Shown here one piece after another: positions 26,403 through 34,495 of a DNA stretch of 34,495 nucleotides. The notes under the pieces are model-generated. The model saw only the letters and a program-made list of their open reading frames with translations, was not told the DNA's origin and searched no databases. The DNA is from Chloroflexota bacterium (GTDB taxonomy: Bacteria; Chloroflexota; Dehalococcoidia; UBA2979), in the NCBI GenBank assembly GCA_009840945.1, contig VXMU01000020.1, positions 1-34,495 of the forward strand. Reading direction: 5' to 3'. The position numbers and the translations under genes are program-made. Each line of letters starts with the position of its first letter. The stretch's first letter is position 1.

Positions 26403-26446
26403 CCCTCGATTCGAGGGCACGGGCGGGCGGCCTGCGGGCCGCCCGC
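26403..26446. terminator. Array hairpin 4 (double hairpin)
   Basis: CCCTCGA-T-TCGAGGG (26403-26417) and GCGGGCGGCC-TGCG-GGCCGCCCGC (26423-26446). Confidence 0.7.
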
Positions 26447-26586
26447 TCCGCGTCCGGTGTCCCGCATCCCCGGCGCATCACGTCCACTGGGAACCGACCG
26501 ACGTGCGGGAACGTACTGCTATACAGGGATGGATGGTCGGCGCATCGACACGCCCGCGCGCACTATCACCACCAGGGGGCGCAGCC

Positions 26587-28452
26587 ATGACCGAGCCTGA
26601 GGCCAGCGCGCACCGACGGCCGCTCGAGTTGAGCCGGCGCAGCCTGCTGCGAGGCGGCTTGCTCAGCGGGGTCGGCCTCGCGGCCGCGGCGCTCCTCGGC
26701 TGCACACAGGACGAGGACCCCGCGCCGCAGCCAGTCGCCGGCGCTGACGCGGACCCGACGCCCAGTCCGTCGCCAACCCCGCTGGTTGCGCCAACCGCGA
26801 CTCCTCGCCCGCGTCTTGCCCGAACCGAGCCGGACGATCTGGGGATGTTGGTCTGGGATCGGGACCTGCCGTACCCGTACCAGTTCCCGGAACCAGGCTG
26901 GCCGCTTGAACGAGGCCAGACCCTGAAGATCGCCGCCACGTTCTCCGTCGACACCATGGATCCGGTGATGGCGGCCGCCGGCGGCGCCATCACCGTGCCG
27001 AACATGGTCTACAACCGGCTCCTCGGCATGGTTGGGGGTGTGAACAAGGACCCGTTCGCCATCGAGCTGGAACCTGAGTTGGCGGAGGCCTGGGAACGCA
27101 CCCCGGATGGGGTGACGTTCACCTTCTATCTGCGCGGCGACGTGCACTGGCAAAACGTCGCGCCGCTGAACGGCCGCAGGTTCGTGGCCGATGACGCCCG
27201 CTTCGCGTTCGAGCGCTATCGCTACGAGAGCGTCCACAGGTCCTACTGGGCGGACATCGGCTCGCTCGACACGCCCGACGACACCACGCTCAACATCCAC
27301 ATGTCCAGGGTGACGGCGGACTTCATCCTGCCGCTCGCCAGCCGTTACCAGCCGATCTTCCCGAAGGAACTCGTCGACAGCGGCGAGATCGAGTCGAGGG
27401 CGGTCGGCACCGGGCCCATGATCCTGACCGAACCCCTGGAGGAGGACCGTGTCGCGTTCACGAGGAACCCGGACTATTTCGAGCGCGAGGTGCTGCTGGA
27501 CGGGGTCGAGTTCCGCTTCATGCACGACCCTGCCGCCAGGCTCGCCGCCTTCCGCGTGGGGCAGGTCGACTACGCGTACGGAATTGCCGACAACGTCGAG
27601 CAGCTGAACGCTGTGCTGGAGACCAATCCGGATACCCAGGTCAACTTGCAGGTGGTCGACTCCGGCAGGATGCCGCTCAGCCTGAACCTCTCGAACCCGA
27701 AGTTTGCGGATGAGCGTGTGCGGCGGGCGATGACGCTCGCGTTGGACACGCAGCTCATAGCGGACACCGTCTATCCCGACCTGGCAAGACACTTGCCGCT
27801 GCACCCGTGGGTGTTCGTGGAAGACGAAGAACCGGGGCCGGAGTCGGGCCTGCTCGGGCGGTGGTTCGGACGCTACGACCCGCCTGAGGCGAGGCGGCTC
27901 CTTGCGGCGTCCGGCGCTGAGGGCCTGAGGTTTGGGTGCGTGTACCACAACCACGGCACGCGGGTGTTGGACCGTCTCACTGACATGATCCTCGGCGCGC
28001 TCCCCGGGGTGGGCATCACCATGGACTCGAGGCATGTCGGCGAGTCCGAGTTCGACGCGATCTGGACGTCGGGTAACCTCGCCGAGGCCAGCACATCGGC
28101 GGTCGCGCCGGGAGGGTTTCAGGCCGACCACTTCTTCCATGACCTGGTCCACTCGGGGTCTCCGAAGAACCTGTGGAACCTCAACGACCCGCGAGTCGAC
28201 GCCTGGGCCGAAGCGCAGCAGGTCGAGCTCAATTCCGACGCACGGAGGGAGATCCATCGCACGATGTGGGAGTACTTCCTCGACAAGGTGTTCTGGCCAC
28301 CGCTGCCCGCCCCGGTAGGCTTCGAGGTCTACCACCTGTGGCTGCGCGGGATCCGCTTCGGCGGAATCCTCGGCACCAACAGCTCCGACTACGACTGGGG
28401 TGACCAGATCGCGGAGGCCTGGATCCTCGACCCCGAGGGTTGGCGCCGATAA
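26587..28452 (+). CDS. ABC transporter substrate-binding protein, family 5, Tat lipoprotein
   Basis: MTEPEASAHRRPLELSRRSLLRGGLLSGVGLAAAALLGCTQDEDP; LKIAATFSVDTMDPVMAAAGGAITVPNMVYNRLLG...; DYDWGDQIAEAWILDPEGWRR C-terminus. Confidence 0.92.
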   Translation: MTEPEASAHRRPLELSRRSLLRGGLLSGVGLAAAALLGCTQDEDPAPQPVAGADADPTPSPSPTPLVAPTATPRPRLARTEPDDLGMLVWDRDLPYPYQFPEPGWPLERGQTLKIAATFSVDTMDPVMAAAGGAITVPNMVYNRLLGMVGGVNKDPFAIELEPELAEAWERTPDGVTFTFYLRGDVHWQNVAPLNGRRFVADDARFAFERYRYESVHRSYWADIGSLDTPDDTTLNIHMSRVTADFILPLASRYQPIFPKELVDSGEIESRAVGTGPMILTEPLEEDRVAFTRNPDYFEREVLLDGVEFRFMHDPAARLAAFRVGQVDYAYGIADNVEQLNAVLETNPDTQVNLQVVDSGRMPLSLNLSNPKFADERVRRAMTLALDTQLIADTVYPDLARHLPLHPWVFVEDEEPGPESGLLGRWFGRYDPPEARRLLAASGAEGLRFGCVYHNHGTRVLDRLTDMILGALPGVGITMDSRHVGESEFDAIWTSGNLAEASTSAVAPGGFQADHFFHDLVHSGSPKNLWNLNDPRVDAWAEAQQVELNSDARREIHRTMWEYFLDKVFWPPLPAPVGFEVYHLWLRGIRFGGILGTNSSDYDWGDQIAEAWILDPEGWRR

Positions 28453-28520
28453 CCGCCCGCCACCGCCCCACGCGAGGAGCGCCGCAGGCTCCATAGCCGC
28501 ACGACCCGTAGACTCGGTCC

Positions 28521-29435
28521 ATGTCGCCGGGGAACGACCTCGCCATCCAGACGCAGAGCCTGCGCAAGGCGTACGGCGCTGTCGAGGCGGTGCGCGGGGT
28601 TGACCTCGCCATCGGGCACGGCGAGGTGTACGCGCTGCTCGGGCCGAACGGCGCGGGGAAGACGACGACCGTCGAGATTCTCGAGGGCCACCGCGAGCGA
28701 GACGGCGGCGAGGTCAGCGTGCTCGGCCACGACCCCGCGCGGCGCGAGCCCGCGCTGCTGCGGCGCATCGGCATCGTGCTGCAGACGCCGGGCGTCGAGC
28801 CCTACCTGAACGTCGCCGAGGCGATCGAGCAGTACCGCGGCTTCTACCCGCACCCGCGCCCGCTCGACGAAATCATCGAGATCGTCGGGCTGACCGAGCA
28901 GCGCGGGCAGCGCATCCGCAAGCTCTCCGGCGGCCAGCAGCGCCGCCTGGACGTGGCGATCGCCCTCGCAGGCGACCCCGAGCTGCTCTTCCTGGACGAG
29001 CCGACCACGGGCTTCGACCCGGCGGCGCGGCGGCAGGCGTGGGACATGGTGCGCAACCTGCGCTCCTCGGGCGCGACGGTGCTCCTCACCACGCACTACA
29101 TGGACGAGGCCGAGCACCTCGCCGACCGCGTCGGCGTCATCGTCGATGGGGCGATGGTGGCGGAAGGCACGCCCGAGGACCTGATGGCGAGCAGCCCGGC
29201 CGCCGTGGTCTCGTTCCGGTTGCCGCCTGACCACTCGCACCTCCTCGACGGCGTCGAGGGCGCGCGCGCCTCCGGTGACGGGCGGTACGAGGTGCGGACC
29301 GAGTCGCCGACCGCCCTCCTGCATGACCTCACCGGCCGCGCGCTCGAAGCCGGGTCCGAGCTCGCCGAGCTCCGCGTCGAGCGCGCCACGCTCGAGGACG
29401 TCTACCTGGACCTCACCTCGGAGGCCTCGTCGTGA
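28521..29435 (+). CDS. ABC transporter ATP-binding protein (ABC-2 / DrrA type)
   Basis: Walker A GPNGAGKTTTVEILEG, signature LSGGQQRRLDVAIAL, Walker B LLFLDEPTTGFD, H-loop TTHYMDEAE. Confidence 0.95.
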   Translation: MSPGNDLAIQTQSLRKAYGAVEAVRGVDLAIGHGEVYALLGPNGAGKTTTVEILEGHRERDGGEVSVLGHDPARREPALLRRIGIVLQTPGVEPYLNVAEAIEQYRGFYPHPRPLDEIIEIVGLTEQRGQRIRKLSGGQQRRLDVAIALAGDPELLFLDEPTTGFDPAARRQAWDMVRNLRSSGATVLLTTHYMDEAEHLADRVGVIVDGAMVAEGTPEDLMASSPAAVVSFRLPPDHSHLLDGVEGARASGDGRYEVRTESPTALLHDLTGRALEAGSELAELRVERATLEDVYLDLTSEASS

Positions 29436-30208
29436 CGGGGGCGCGGCTGCTCGCGCGGCAGATGCGCTACGAGTTCCTCGCGTTCCGGCGGAACCCGGCA
29501 GCGGCGTTCTTCACGTTCTTTTTCCCGCTCATCTTCCTCGTCGTCTTCAACCTCATCTTCGGCAACGACACCATCAGCATCCCGGGCGGCGATACGAACA
29601 CCTCGACGTTCTACATCCCGGCGATCGCGGCGTTCTCGGTCATCAACGCCTGCTACACAGGCTTGGCGATGTCGATCTCGTTCGCGCGCGACCAGGGCCA
29701 GCTCAAGCGCGTGGCCGGCACGCCGCTGCCGAAGGGCGCGTACCTGGGCGCGAAGGTGCTGTTCATGACGATCATCGGCATCGTCCTCGTCGCGGTGGTC
29801 ACGGCGTTTGGCTGGGTGTTCTACAGCGTCGACGTGCCGACGGGCACGCTGCCGGCGTTCCTGCTCACACTCGCGGTGGGCGCGGCGGCGTTCGCGATGC
29901 TCGGGCTGGCGATGACGGCGTTCATCCCCAACGCCGAGGCGGCCCCGGCGGTGGTGAACGCGGTCATCCTGCCGCTGCTGTTCATCTCCGACGTCTTCAT
30001 CCCGCTGCGGGACAACGCGCCGGTCTGGCTCGGACTCGTCGGCGACGTGTTCCCGGTGAAGCACCTCTCGCTCGCCCTGCAGGCCGCGTTCAACCCGTTC
30101 GAGGATGGCTCCGGGCTCCGGCTCGGGCACCTCGCGGTGATGGCGGCGTGGGGCGCCGGGGGCGCGGTGGTGGCGCTGCTGCGGTTCCGATGGGAGCCGA
30201 AGCGCTAG
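29432..30208 (+). CDS. ABC-2 type transporter permease
   Basis: GTG start overlapping the ATPase stop (GTGA); LARQMRYEFLAFRRNPAAAFFTFFFPLIFLVVFNLIFG, further hydrophobic helices, ISDVFIPLRDNAPVWLGLVGDVFPVKHLSLAL. Confidence 0.92.
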   Translation: MTGARLLARQMRYEFLAFRRNPAAAFFTFFFPLIFLVVFNLIFGNDTISIPGGDTNTSTFYIPAIAAFSVINACYTGLAMSISFARDQGQLKRVAGTPLPKGAYLGAKVLFMTIIGIVLVAVVTAFGWVFYSVDVPTGTLPAFLLTLAVGAAAFAMLGLAMTAFIPNAEAAPAVVNAVILPLLFISDVFIPLRDNAPVWLGLVGDVFPVKHLSLALQAAFNPFEDGSGLRLGHLAVMAAWGAGGAVVALLRFRWEPKR

Positions 30209-30232
30209 GTCGGAGAGTCAGTCGCGCGTCGA

Positions 30233-30493
30233 TTAGTCCCGGTCGACGCCCACGACGGTGACGCCAGCGACCGACTCAACATCCGCGATCGCCGAGCGGA
30301 TGGCCTCCTCGATGGTCTGTGCGGTGCGGGTGAAGTCCAGGTACTGGGCCCCGTCGGCGCTGCCTGCGAGCGCGTCGTCGCATCCGCTCTCGTAGAGGGC
30401 GTCGAGCAAGGGCGTCTCGTGGACGTCGCGCCCCTCGACTATCAGCCTGAAGCCAGAGTCGGCATCGAGTCCTCCGCCCCGCTGCCACAGCAG
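30233..30493 (-). pseudogene. Fragment or start-less small protein
   Basis: Open frame reading LLWQRGGGLDADSGFRLIVEGRDVHETPLLDALYESGCDDALAGSADGAQYLDFTRTAQTIEEAIRSAIADVESVAGVTVVGVDRD*; in-frame TGA at 30494-30496 and no ATG/GTG/TTG before the protein-like part. Confidence 0.5.
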
Positions 30494-30569
30494 TCACGAA
30501 TCGTCTCGCTCCCCGAAACGACACGCGGTGGGATGTGGTTAACAGGCAGGGGGGTCGACCTTCTGACCT

Positions 30570-31937
30570 CTACCCGATCGCGTCCACGAGCAACGTCGCG
30601 AGGCTGAGGAAGACTAGGAAGCCGAGCACGTCCGTCGCGGTCGTGAGCCAGATGCCGGCGGACAGCGCCGGATCCTGTCGGAACCACTGTAGGCCCATGG
30701 GGATCAGCACGCCGGCGATCACGCCGACGAGCATGTTGACCGCGAGCGCGATACCGACGACGAGGCCGAGCGTCGTGTTGCCCTGCCACGCCCACGCCGC
30801 CGCACCGACCGCCACGCCAATCACGACCCCGTTGACGAGGCCTGTGGTGACCTCGTGCAGCACCACGCGCCACAGGTTGCGGCCGGCGAGGCGGCCGACG
30901 GCGAGCGAGCGGACCACGACGGTGAGCGTCTGGATGCCGGCGTTGCCGCCCTGTCCCGCCACCACCGGGAGGAACGCCGCGAGCAGGGCGACCTGCGCCA
31001 CGGTGTCCTCGAACGTCGCGACGACGACGGCCGCCATCAGCACGGTGAGCAGGTTCACCATCAGCCACGGCAGCCGGAAGCGGATCGAGCGGCGCACGCT
31101 GCGCAGGTCCTCGTCCTCGTGGACGCCGACCTGGCGGAACATGTCCTCGGTCGCCTCGTCCTCGAGCACGTCGATGAGGTCGTCGGCGGTGAGCGCGCCG
31201 AGGAGGTGACCGTCGTCGTCGACGACGGGGAGCGAGAGCAGCTTGTAGCGCTTGAGCAGGCGCGCGGCCTCCTCCTGGTCGGTCGAGGCGGCGACGGACA
31301 CCACGTCGGCGACGGCCAACTCGGCGATCGGCGTCTCGGGCGGCGCGAGCAGCAGCGACCGCAGGTTCACCACGCCGCCGAGGCGCCCGTCGGTGTCGCG
31401 GATGTAGACGTAGAACGGCTGGGTCGCGTCGGGCTGGATCGAGCGCAGCTCCTCGATCGCCTCGCCCGCCAGGCGGTCGGGCAGGATGGCGATGAGCTGG
31501 CCGGTCATGCGCCCGCCCGCGCTCTCCTCGTCGTGCTCCATGAGCGCGCCGATGGCGTGCTGCTGCCGGACCGGGATGGCGTCGAGGACCTCGCGTCCGA
31601 TGTCGTCCGGCAGCTCCTGCACGATGTCCGTGGCGACGTCGTCCGCGACGTGCTCCAGCACGCTCGCGATGCGGTCCGGATCGAGGCCGACGAGCAGGTC
31701 ATCGCGATAGTGCGGCTCGAGGTACGTGAGCGAGGCACCGAGTTCGCGCGGCGTCAGCCGCTGCACCAGGAGCTCCGTGACCTCCTGGTCGACACCCGCG
31801 AAGGCTTCCGCGAGCTGCGCCGGGTGCAGTTCACGGGCGAGCGTGAGCGCGCCGAGCTGGTCGCCGGCCTCGATCCGCGACGCCATGGCCGCGGCGGGGT
31901 CGAAGGAGGTGGCGCGCTCGTCGGGGGCGGTCGTCAT
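30570..31937 (-). CDS. mgtE: MgtE-type magnesium transporter with CBS domains
   Basis: N-terminal MgtE_N repeats, DEESAGGRMTGQ, two CBS segments, membrane domain RLPWLMVNLLTVLMAAVVVATFEDTVAQVALLAAFLPVVAGQGGNAGIQTLTVVVRSLA. Confidence 0.96.
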   Translation of the reverse strand: MTTAPDERATSFDPAAAMASRIEAGDQLGALTLARELHPAQLAEAFAGVDQEVTELLVQRLTPRELGASLTYLEPHYRDDLLVGLDPDRIASVLEHVADDVATDIVQELPDDIGREVLDAIPVRQQHAIGALMEHDEESAGGRMTGQLIAILPDRLAGEAIEELRSIQPDATQPFYVYIRDTDGRLGGVVNLRSLLLAPPETPIAELAVADVVSVAASTDQEEAARLLKRYKLLSLPVVDDDGHLLGALTADDLIDVLEDEATEDMFRQVGVHEDEDLRSVRRSIRFRLPWLMVNLLTVLMAAVVVATFEDTVAQVALLAAFLPVVAGQGGNAGIQTLTVVVRSLAVGRLAGRNLWRVVLHEVTTGLVNGVVIGVAVGAAAWAWQGNTTLGLVVGIALAVNMLVGVIAGVLIPMGLQWFRQDPALSAGIWLTTATDVLGFLVFLSLATLLVDAIG

Positions 31938-32003
31938 GCGCGTTGCCTCATCGGGCGATTCTACGCAGCGCCTCGGGCCCGCCAGCGAGGTGGTCGGGTG
32001 GAG

Positions 32004-32459
32004 TCAGCGGCGCCCGCCGCCGAAGAATCGACGGACGGAGTCCCACGCCCCGCCGCCGCCGCGCCCGCCCAGGCCGTTGAGGAAGTCGCCCCACGCCACC
32101 TCGGCGGAGGCGGAGCGCTTCAGGTCGCGCACGCGCTCGTCGATGATGTCGCGCACCTGGCCCTCCTCGCCGGCGTCGAGCCAGAAGCCGTGCTCGGCGC
32201 GGCACGTGTCGAGCTCCAGGTCGTACGCGCGGTAGTTGAAGGCGGCCATCTGCTCGCCGCAGACGGGGCAGCGCAGCTCGGAGTCGCGCTCGGAGAAGCG
32301 GATCGTGCCGCGGCGCTCGTCCTCGTCGCCCTTCGTGGCCTCGAGCTCATCAAGCTCGTGGTGGTCGAGCCAACGGCCGTTGCAGGTGTGGCAGTGGTCG
32401 ACCTCGATGCCGTGCATGCGCTCCTCGACCAGGTCCGTACCGTCCCGCGGGCATTGCAT
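32004..32459 (-). CDS. Zinc-ribbon (TFIIB-type) protein
   Basis: MQCPRDGTDLVEERMHGIEVDHCHTCNGRWLDHHELDEL...RCPVCGEQM...LDTCRAEHGFWLDAGE: CPxD/CxxCxGxWLD zf-TFIIB pattern twice. Confidence 0.85.
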   Translation of the reverse strand: MQCPRDGTDLVEERMHGIEVDHCHTCNGRWLDHHELDELEATKGDEDERRGTIRFSERDSELRCPVCGEQMAAFNYRAYDLELDTCRAEHGFWLDAGEEGQVRDIIDERVRDLKRSASAEVAWGDFLNGLGGRGGGGAWDSVRRFFGGGRR

Positions 32460-32591
32460 CGATGTGGCCTCGAATCAGGGTGTCGCGTCGCCGGAATCGC
32501 GCGGCAGGGGCGCTGCCCGCCCGCGATCCAAGTGTACCAGCGCGCCGATCCGGGGCCCGGTCACAAGAGGGGTGCGTGGTAGGATTCCGCC

Positions 32592-33104
32592 ATGACCAGC
32601 GACCCCCCGGCCATCGATCCCCGGCACTTCCGCGACGTCGCCGGCTCGTTCGCCACGGGCGTCACCGTCGTCACCACCCACGACGACGAGCACGGCGCGC
32701 ACGGCATGACGGCGAACGCCGTCTCCTCCCTCTCCCTCGACCCCACGCTGTTCCTCGTATGCGTCGAGACGGACGCGGGATCGTTCGAGGCGATGGAGCG
32801 CGCGGGCGGGTTCGCGGTCAACATGCTGGCCGCCGACCAGGAGGACGTCTCGCGCTTCTTCGCGCAGCGCAACGACCCCGGCGACCCGATGGGGCCGCAT
32901 GGCTGGGCGATGAGCGACGGCGGATCGCCGCTCCTCGACGGCGTGCTCGCGTGGGTGGACTGCCGGACGCACTCGGTGCTCGACGGCGGCGACCACAAGA
33001 TCTTCGTCGGGGAGGTGACGGGCTGCGAGGTGGCGCGCCCGGACGCCGAGCCGCTGCTGTTCTTCCGCGGCCGCTACCGCGCGATCGAGGCCGAAGCCGG
33101 GTAG
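32592..33104 (+). CDS. Flavin reductase family protein
   Basis: HFRDVAGSFATGVTVVTTHDDEHGAHGMTANAVSSLSLDPTLFLVCVETDAGSFEAMERAGGFAVNMLAADQEDVSRFFA...FFRGRYRAIE. Confidence 0.93.
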   Translation: MTSDPPAIDPRHFRDVAGSFATGVTVVTTHDDEHGAHGMTANAVSSLSLDPTLFLVCVETDAGSFEAMERAGGFAVNMLAADQEDVSRFFAQRNDPGDPMGPHGWAMSDGGSPLLDGVLAWVDCRTHSVLDGGDHKIFVGEVTGCEVARPDAEPLLFFRGRYRAIEAEAG

Positions 33105-33177
33105 TTGCCTGGGGCGCGGATCCGCGATCCCGTCAGTCGTTATCAAGAGTCACCAGCCGCTCTTGCCGTGGGTTCAG

Positions 33178-33414
33178 TCAGGCCGCGGAGTACATGACCG
33201 ACCGCGGCAGCGTTAGCGGAGGGGCGCCAACTCTGCGAATGAGGTACGGCCCACGACCGAAGCGCCGGACCGCCTCGGCCGCCGCTTCCTGGAAGTCCCG
33301 GAAGACGCCCACCAGACGCTCGTCGTGGACGATGACCCACTCGCCGAAGTGATCGGTTTCGAGTTGATGGCGGAGGCGGTCGTACGCTGCGATGTCCTTC
33401 GAAAGCTCTGCCAT
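33178..33414 (-). CDS. Small hypothetical protein, DUF5678-like
   Basis: MAELSKDIAAYDRLRHQLETDHFGEWVIVHDERLVGVFRDFQEAAAEAVRRFGRGPYLIRRVGAPPLTLPRSVMYSAA: GEWVIVHDERLVGVF..F..A...A..RFG..P.LIR pattern. Confidence 0.65.
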   Translation of the reverse strand: MAELSKDIAAYDRLRHQLETDHFGEWVIVHDERLVGVFRDFQEAAAEAVRRFGRGPYLIRRVGAPPLTLPRSVMYSAA

Positions 33415-33529
33415 CGAACGGCGTCTCCCACTCGTCAGCCCATGGTAGATCAGCAGTGTTCCGCCAGTTTGCGCATCCCCGGAGCCTGTTACACTCGATC
33501 CCAGCGGCCGTAGGCCGCGTTCTCCGCGT

Positions 33530-33607
33530 GGTGGGTGTCGCCTAGCGGTCTAAGGCGCCAGGTTGTGGCCCTGGAGAGCGGGGGTTCAAATCCCCTCACC
33601 CACCCCA
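33530..33607 (+). tRNA. tRNA-His (anticodon GTG), genomically encoded G-1 and CCA
   Basis: Acceptor GTGGGTG/CACCCAC; anticodon stem CCAGG/CCTGG with loop TTGTGGC; T-arm GGGGG-TTCAAAT-CCCCT; G(-1) at 33530 opposite C73 at 33604; CCA at 33605-33607. Confidence 0.95.
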
Positions 33608-33672
33608 TCCCGTTCCCTCTACCCGCACGCGACCGTGCTACGATCGTAGTGCTCCACCACCCGGGAGGCACC

Positions 33673-34386
33673 ATGCACGTTCGACTCGCGCGCTCCGCGG
33701 CCGTCCTCGTCGCGTTGCTCGCGCTGCTCGCCGCCGCCTGCCGCGGGGGCGATGACGACACGACCGTCGAGGAACCCGTCGACCCCAGGAACGACTTCGC
33801 GTCCCGCGTCCTGCAGCTCGGCGAACCGCTCGACACCACCATCGACGTCCGGGACGGCGAGCTTGTCCCGGGCCTGCAGGCCGTCCTCAACCCCGAGGCG
33901 GTCATGGTCATCGACAGCGCCGTCGATGGCGGCGGCGAGGCACTCACCCTCATCGCCGAGACGGCCGGGATGACCACCGCCGAGGAGTTCCGGGCCGCGT
34001 GGGAGGCGAGCACCGTCGAGGCGTTCGCCCGCTTCGCCTCCGGGCTGCGGGCCGCCGACGACCCGCAGGCCATCCGCGACGAGCTGTTCCTCCCGAACAT
34101 CGCGTCGCTCCCGGTCCACCCCGACGGCGTCCTCGTCGGCAGCGGACGCATCGCGAACCCGGACGGCTCGCAACGCTACTTCCTGGTCTTCGACCTCGTC
34201 GACACGCCGTCGGAGATCGAGCAGACTGTCGCCAGGCAGCTCGACCAGTCGCCGTGGCAGGCGACCGGCGGGCAGTCGTCCGAGGAGATCGCGATCGTGC
34301 AGTTCCAGAGCACGATGAGCGCGGACGTGCAGGGCGTCGCGTGGGTGCAGCCCATCCTCGCGAGCGCCACGCTCGAGGCGGCCGCC
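33673..34386 (+). CDS. Putative lipoprotein of unknown function (3' truncated)
   Basis: MHVRLARSAAVLVALLALLAAACRGGDDDTTVEEPVDPRNDFASRVLQLGEPLDTTIDVRDGELVPGLQAVLNPEAVMVIDSAVDGGGEALTLIAETAG...; lipobox LAAAC. Sequence after ~34386 is homopolymer-rich and unreliable. Confidence 0.7.
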
Positions 34387-34495
34387 GGGGGGGGCCCCCC
34401 CCCCCCCGGCGGCCGCGGCGGCCCCGCGCCCCCCCCCCCGCCCCACCCCCCCCACCCCACACCCCCCCACAAGAAAAAACAAAGCCAGCCGCCCC

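Noticed and set aside
20164-26446. CRISPR-like regularly spaced repeats
   Set aside because: The repeats are ~2.1 kb apart and separated by coding sequence; tandem gene duplication, not CRISPR.
22473-28494. Three long minus-strand ORFs (618, 621, 642 aa) mirroring the SBP array
   Set aside because: They resemble one another only because they are antisense to paralogous SBPs; His/Arg/Val-rich mirror-frame composition.
28521-30208. ABC-2 ATPase plus permease as the transporter for the SBP array
   Set aside because: ABC-2/DrrAB-type systems are exporters that do not use family-5 SBPs; proximity alone does not support a functional link.
33612-34482. 287-aa minus ORF over the contig end
   Set aside because: Antisense to the lipoprotein gene and begins in homopolymer artefact (Gly-rich).

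Overview
A 34.5 kb high-GC contig that looks like an environmental metagenome assembly, tentatively Chloroflexota/SAR202-like from gene content (inference only). It encodes mostly catabolic and transport genes: a partial acyl-CoA dehydrogenase, etfB-etfA, a PHP phosphoesterase, a Tat sulfite-oxidase-like molybdoenzyme, two tandem amidohydrolases, htpX, a phosphotransferase, a double-length CaiB/BaiF CoA-transferase, an SDR, an ABC-2 exporter, mgtE, a flavin reductase, two VapBC-type toxin-antitoxin pairs and tRNA-His(GTG). The most notable structure is at 20.16-28.45 kb. Four paralogous Tat-lipoprotein family-5 solute-binding proteins are arrayed at a nearly constant ~2.08 kb period (starts 20328, 22416, 24498, 26587). 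Each is preceded by the same GC hairpin about 125-140 bp upstream and by an AACG-containing AT-rich element, and no permease or ATPase gene lies between them. The first copy has a 1-nt frameshift near its 3' end. Both contig ends are C/G homopolymer-rich and probably artefactual. No CRISPR array, rRNA or transposase was seen.
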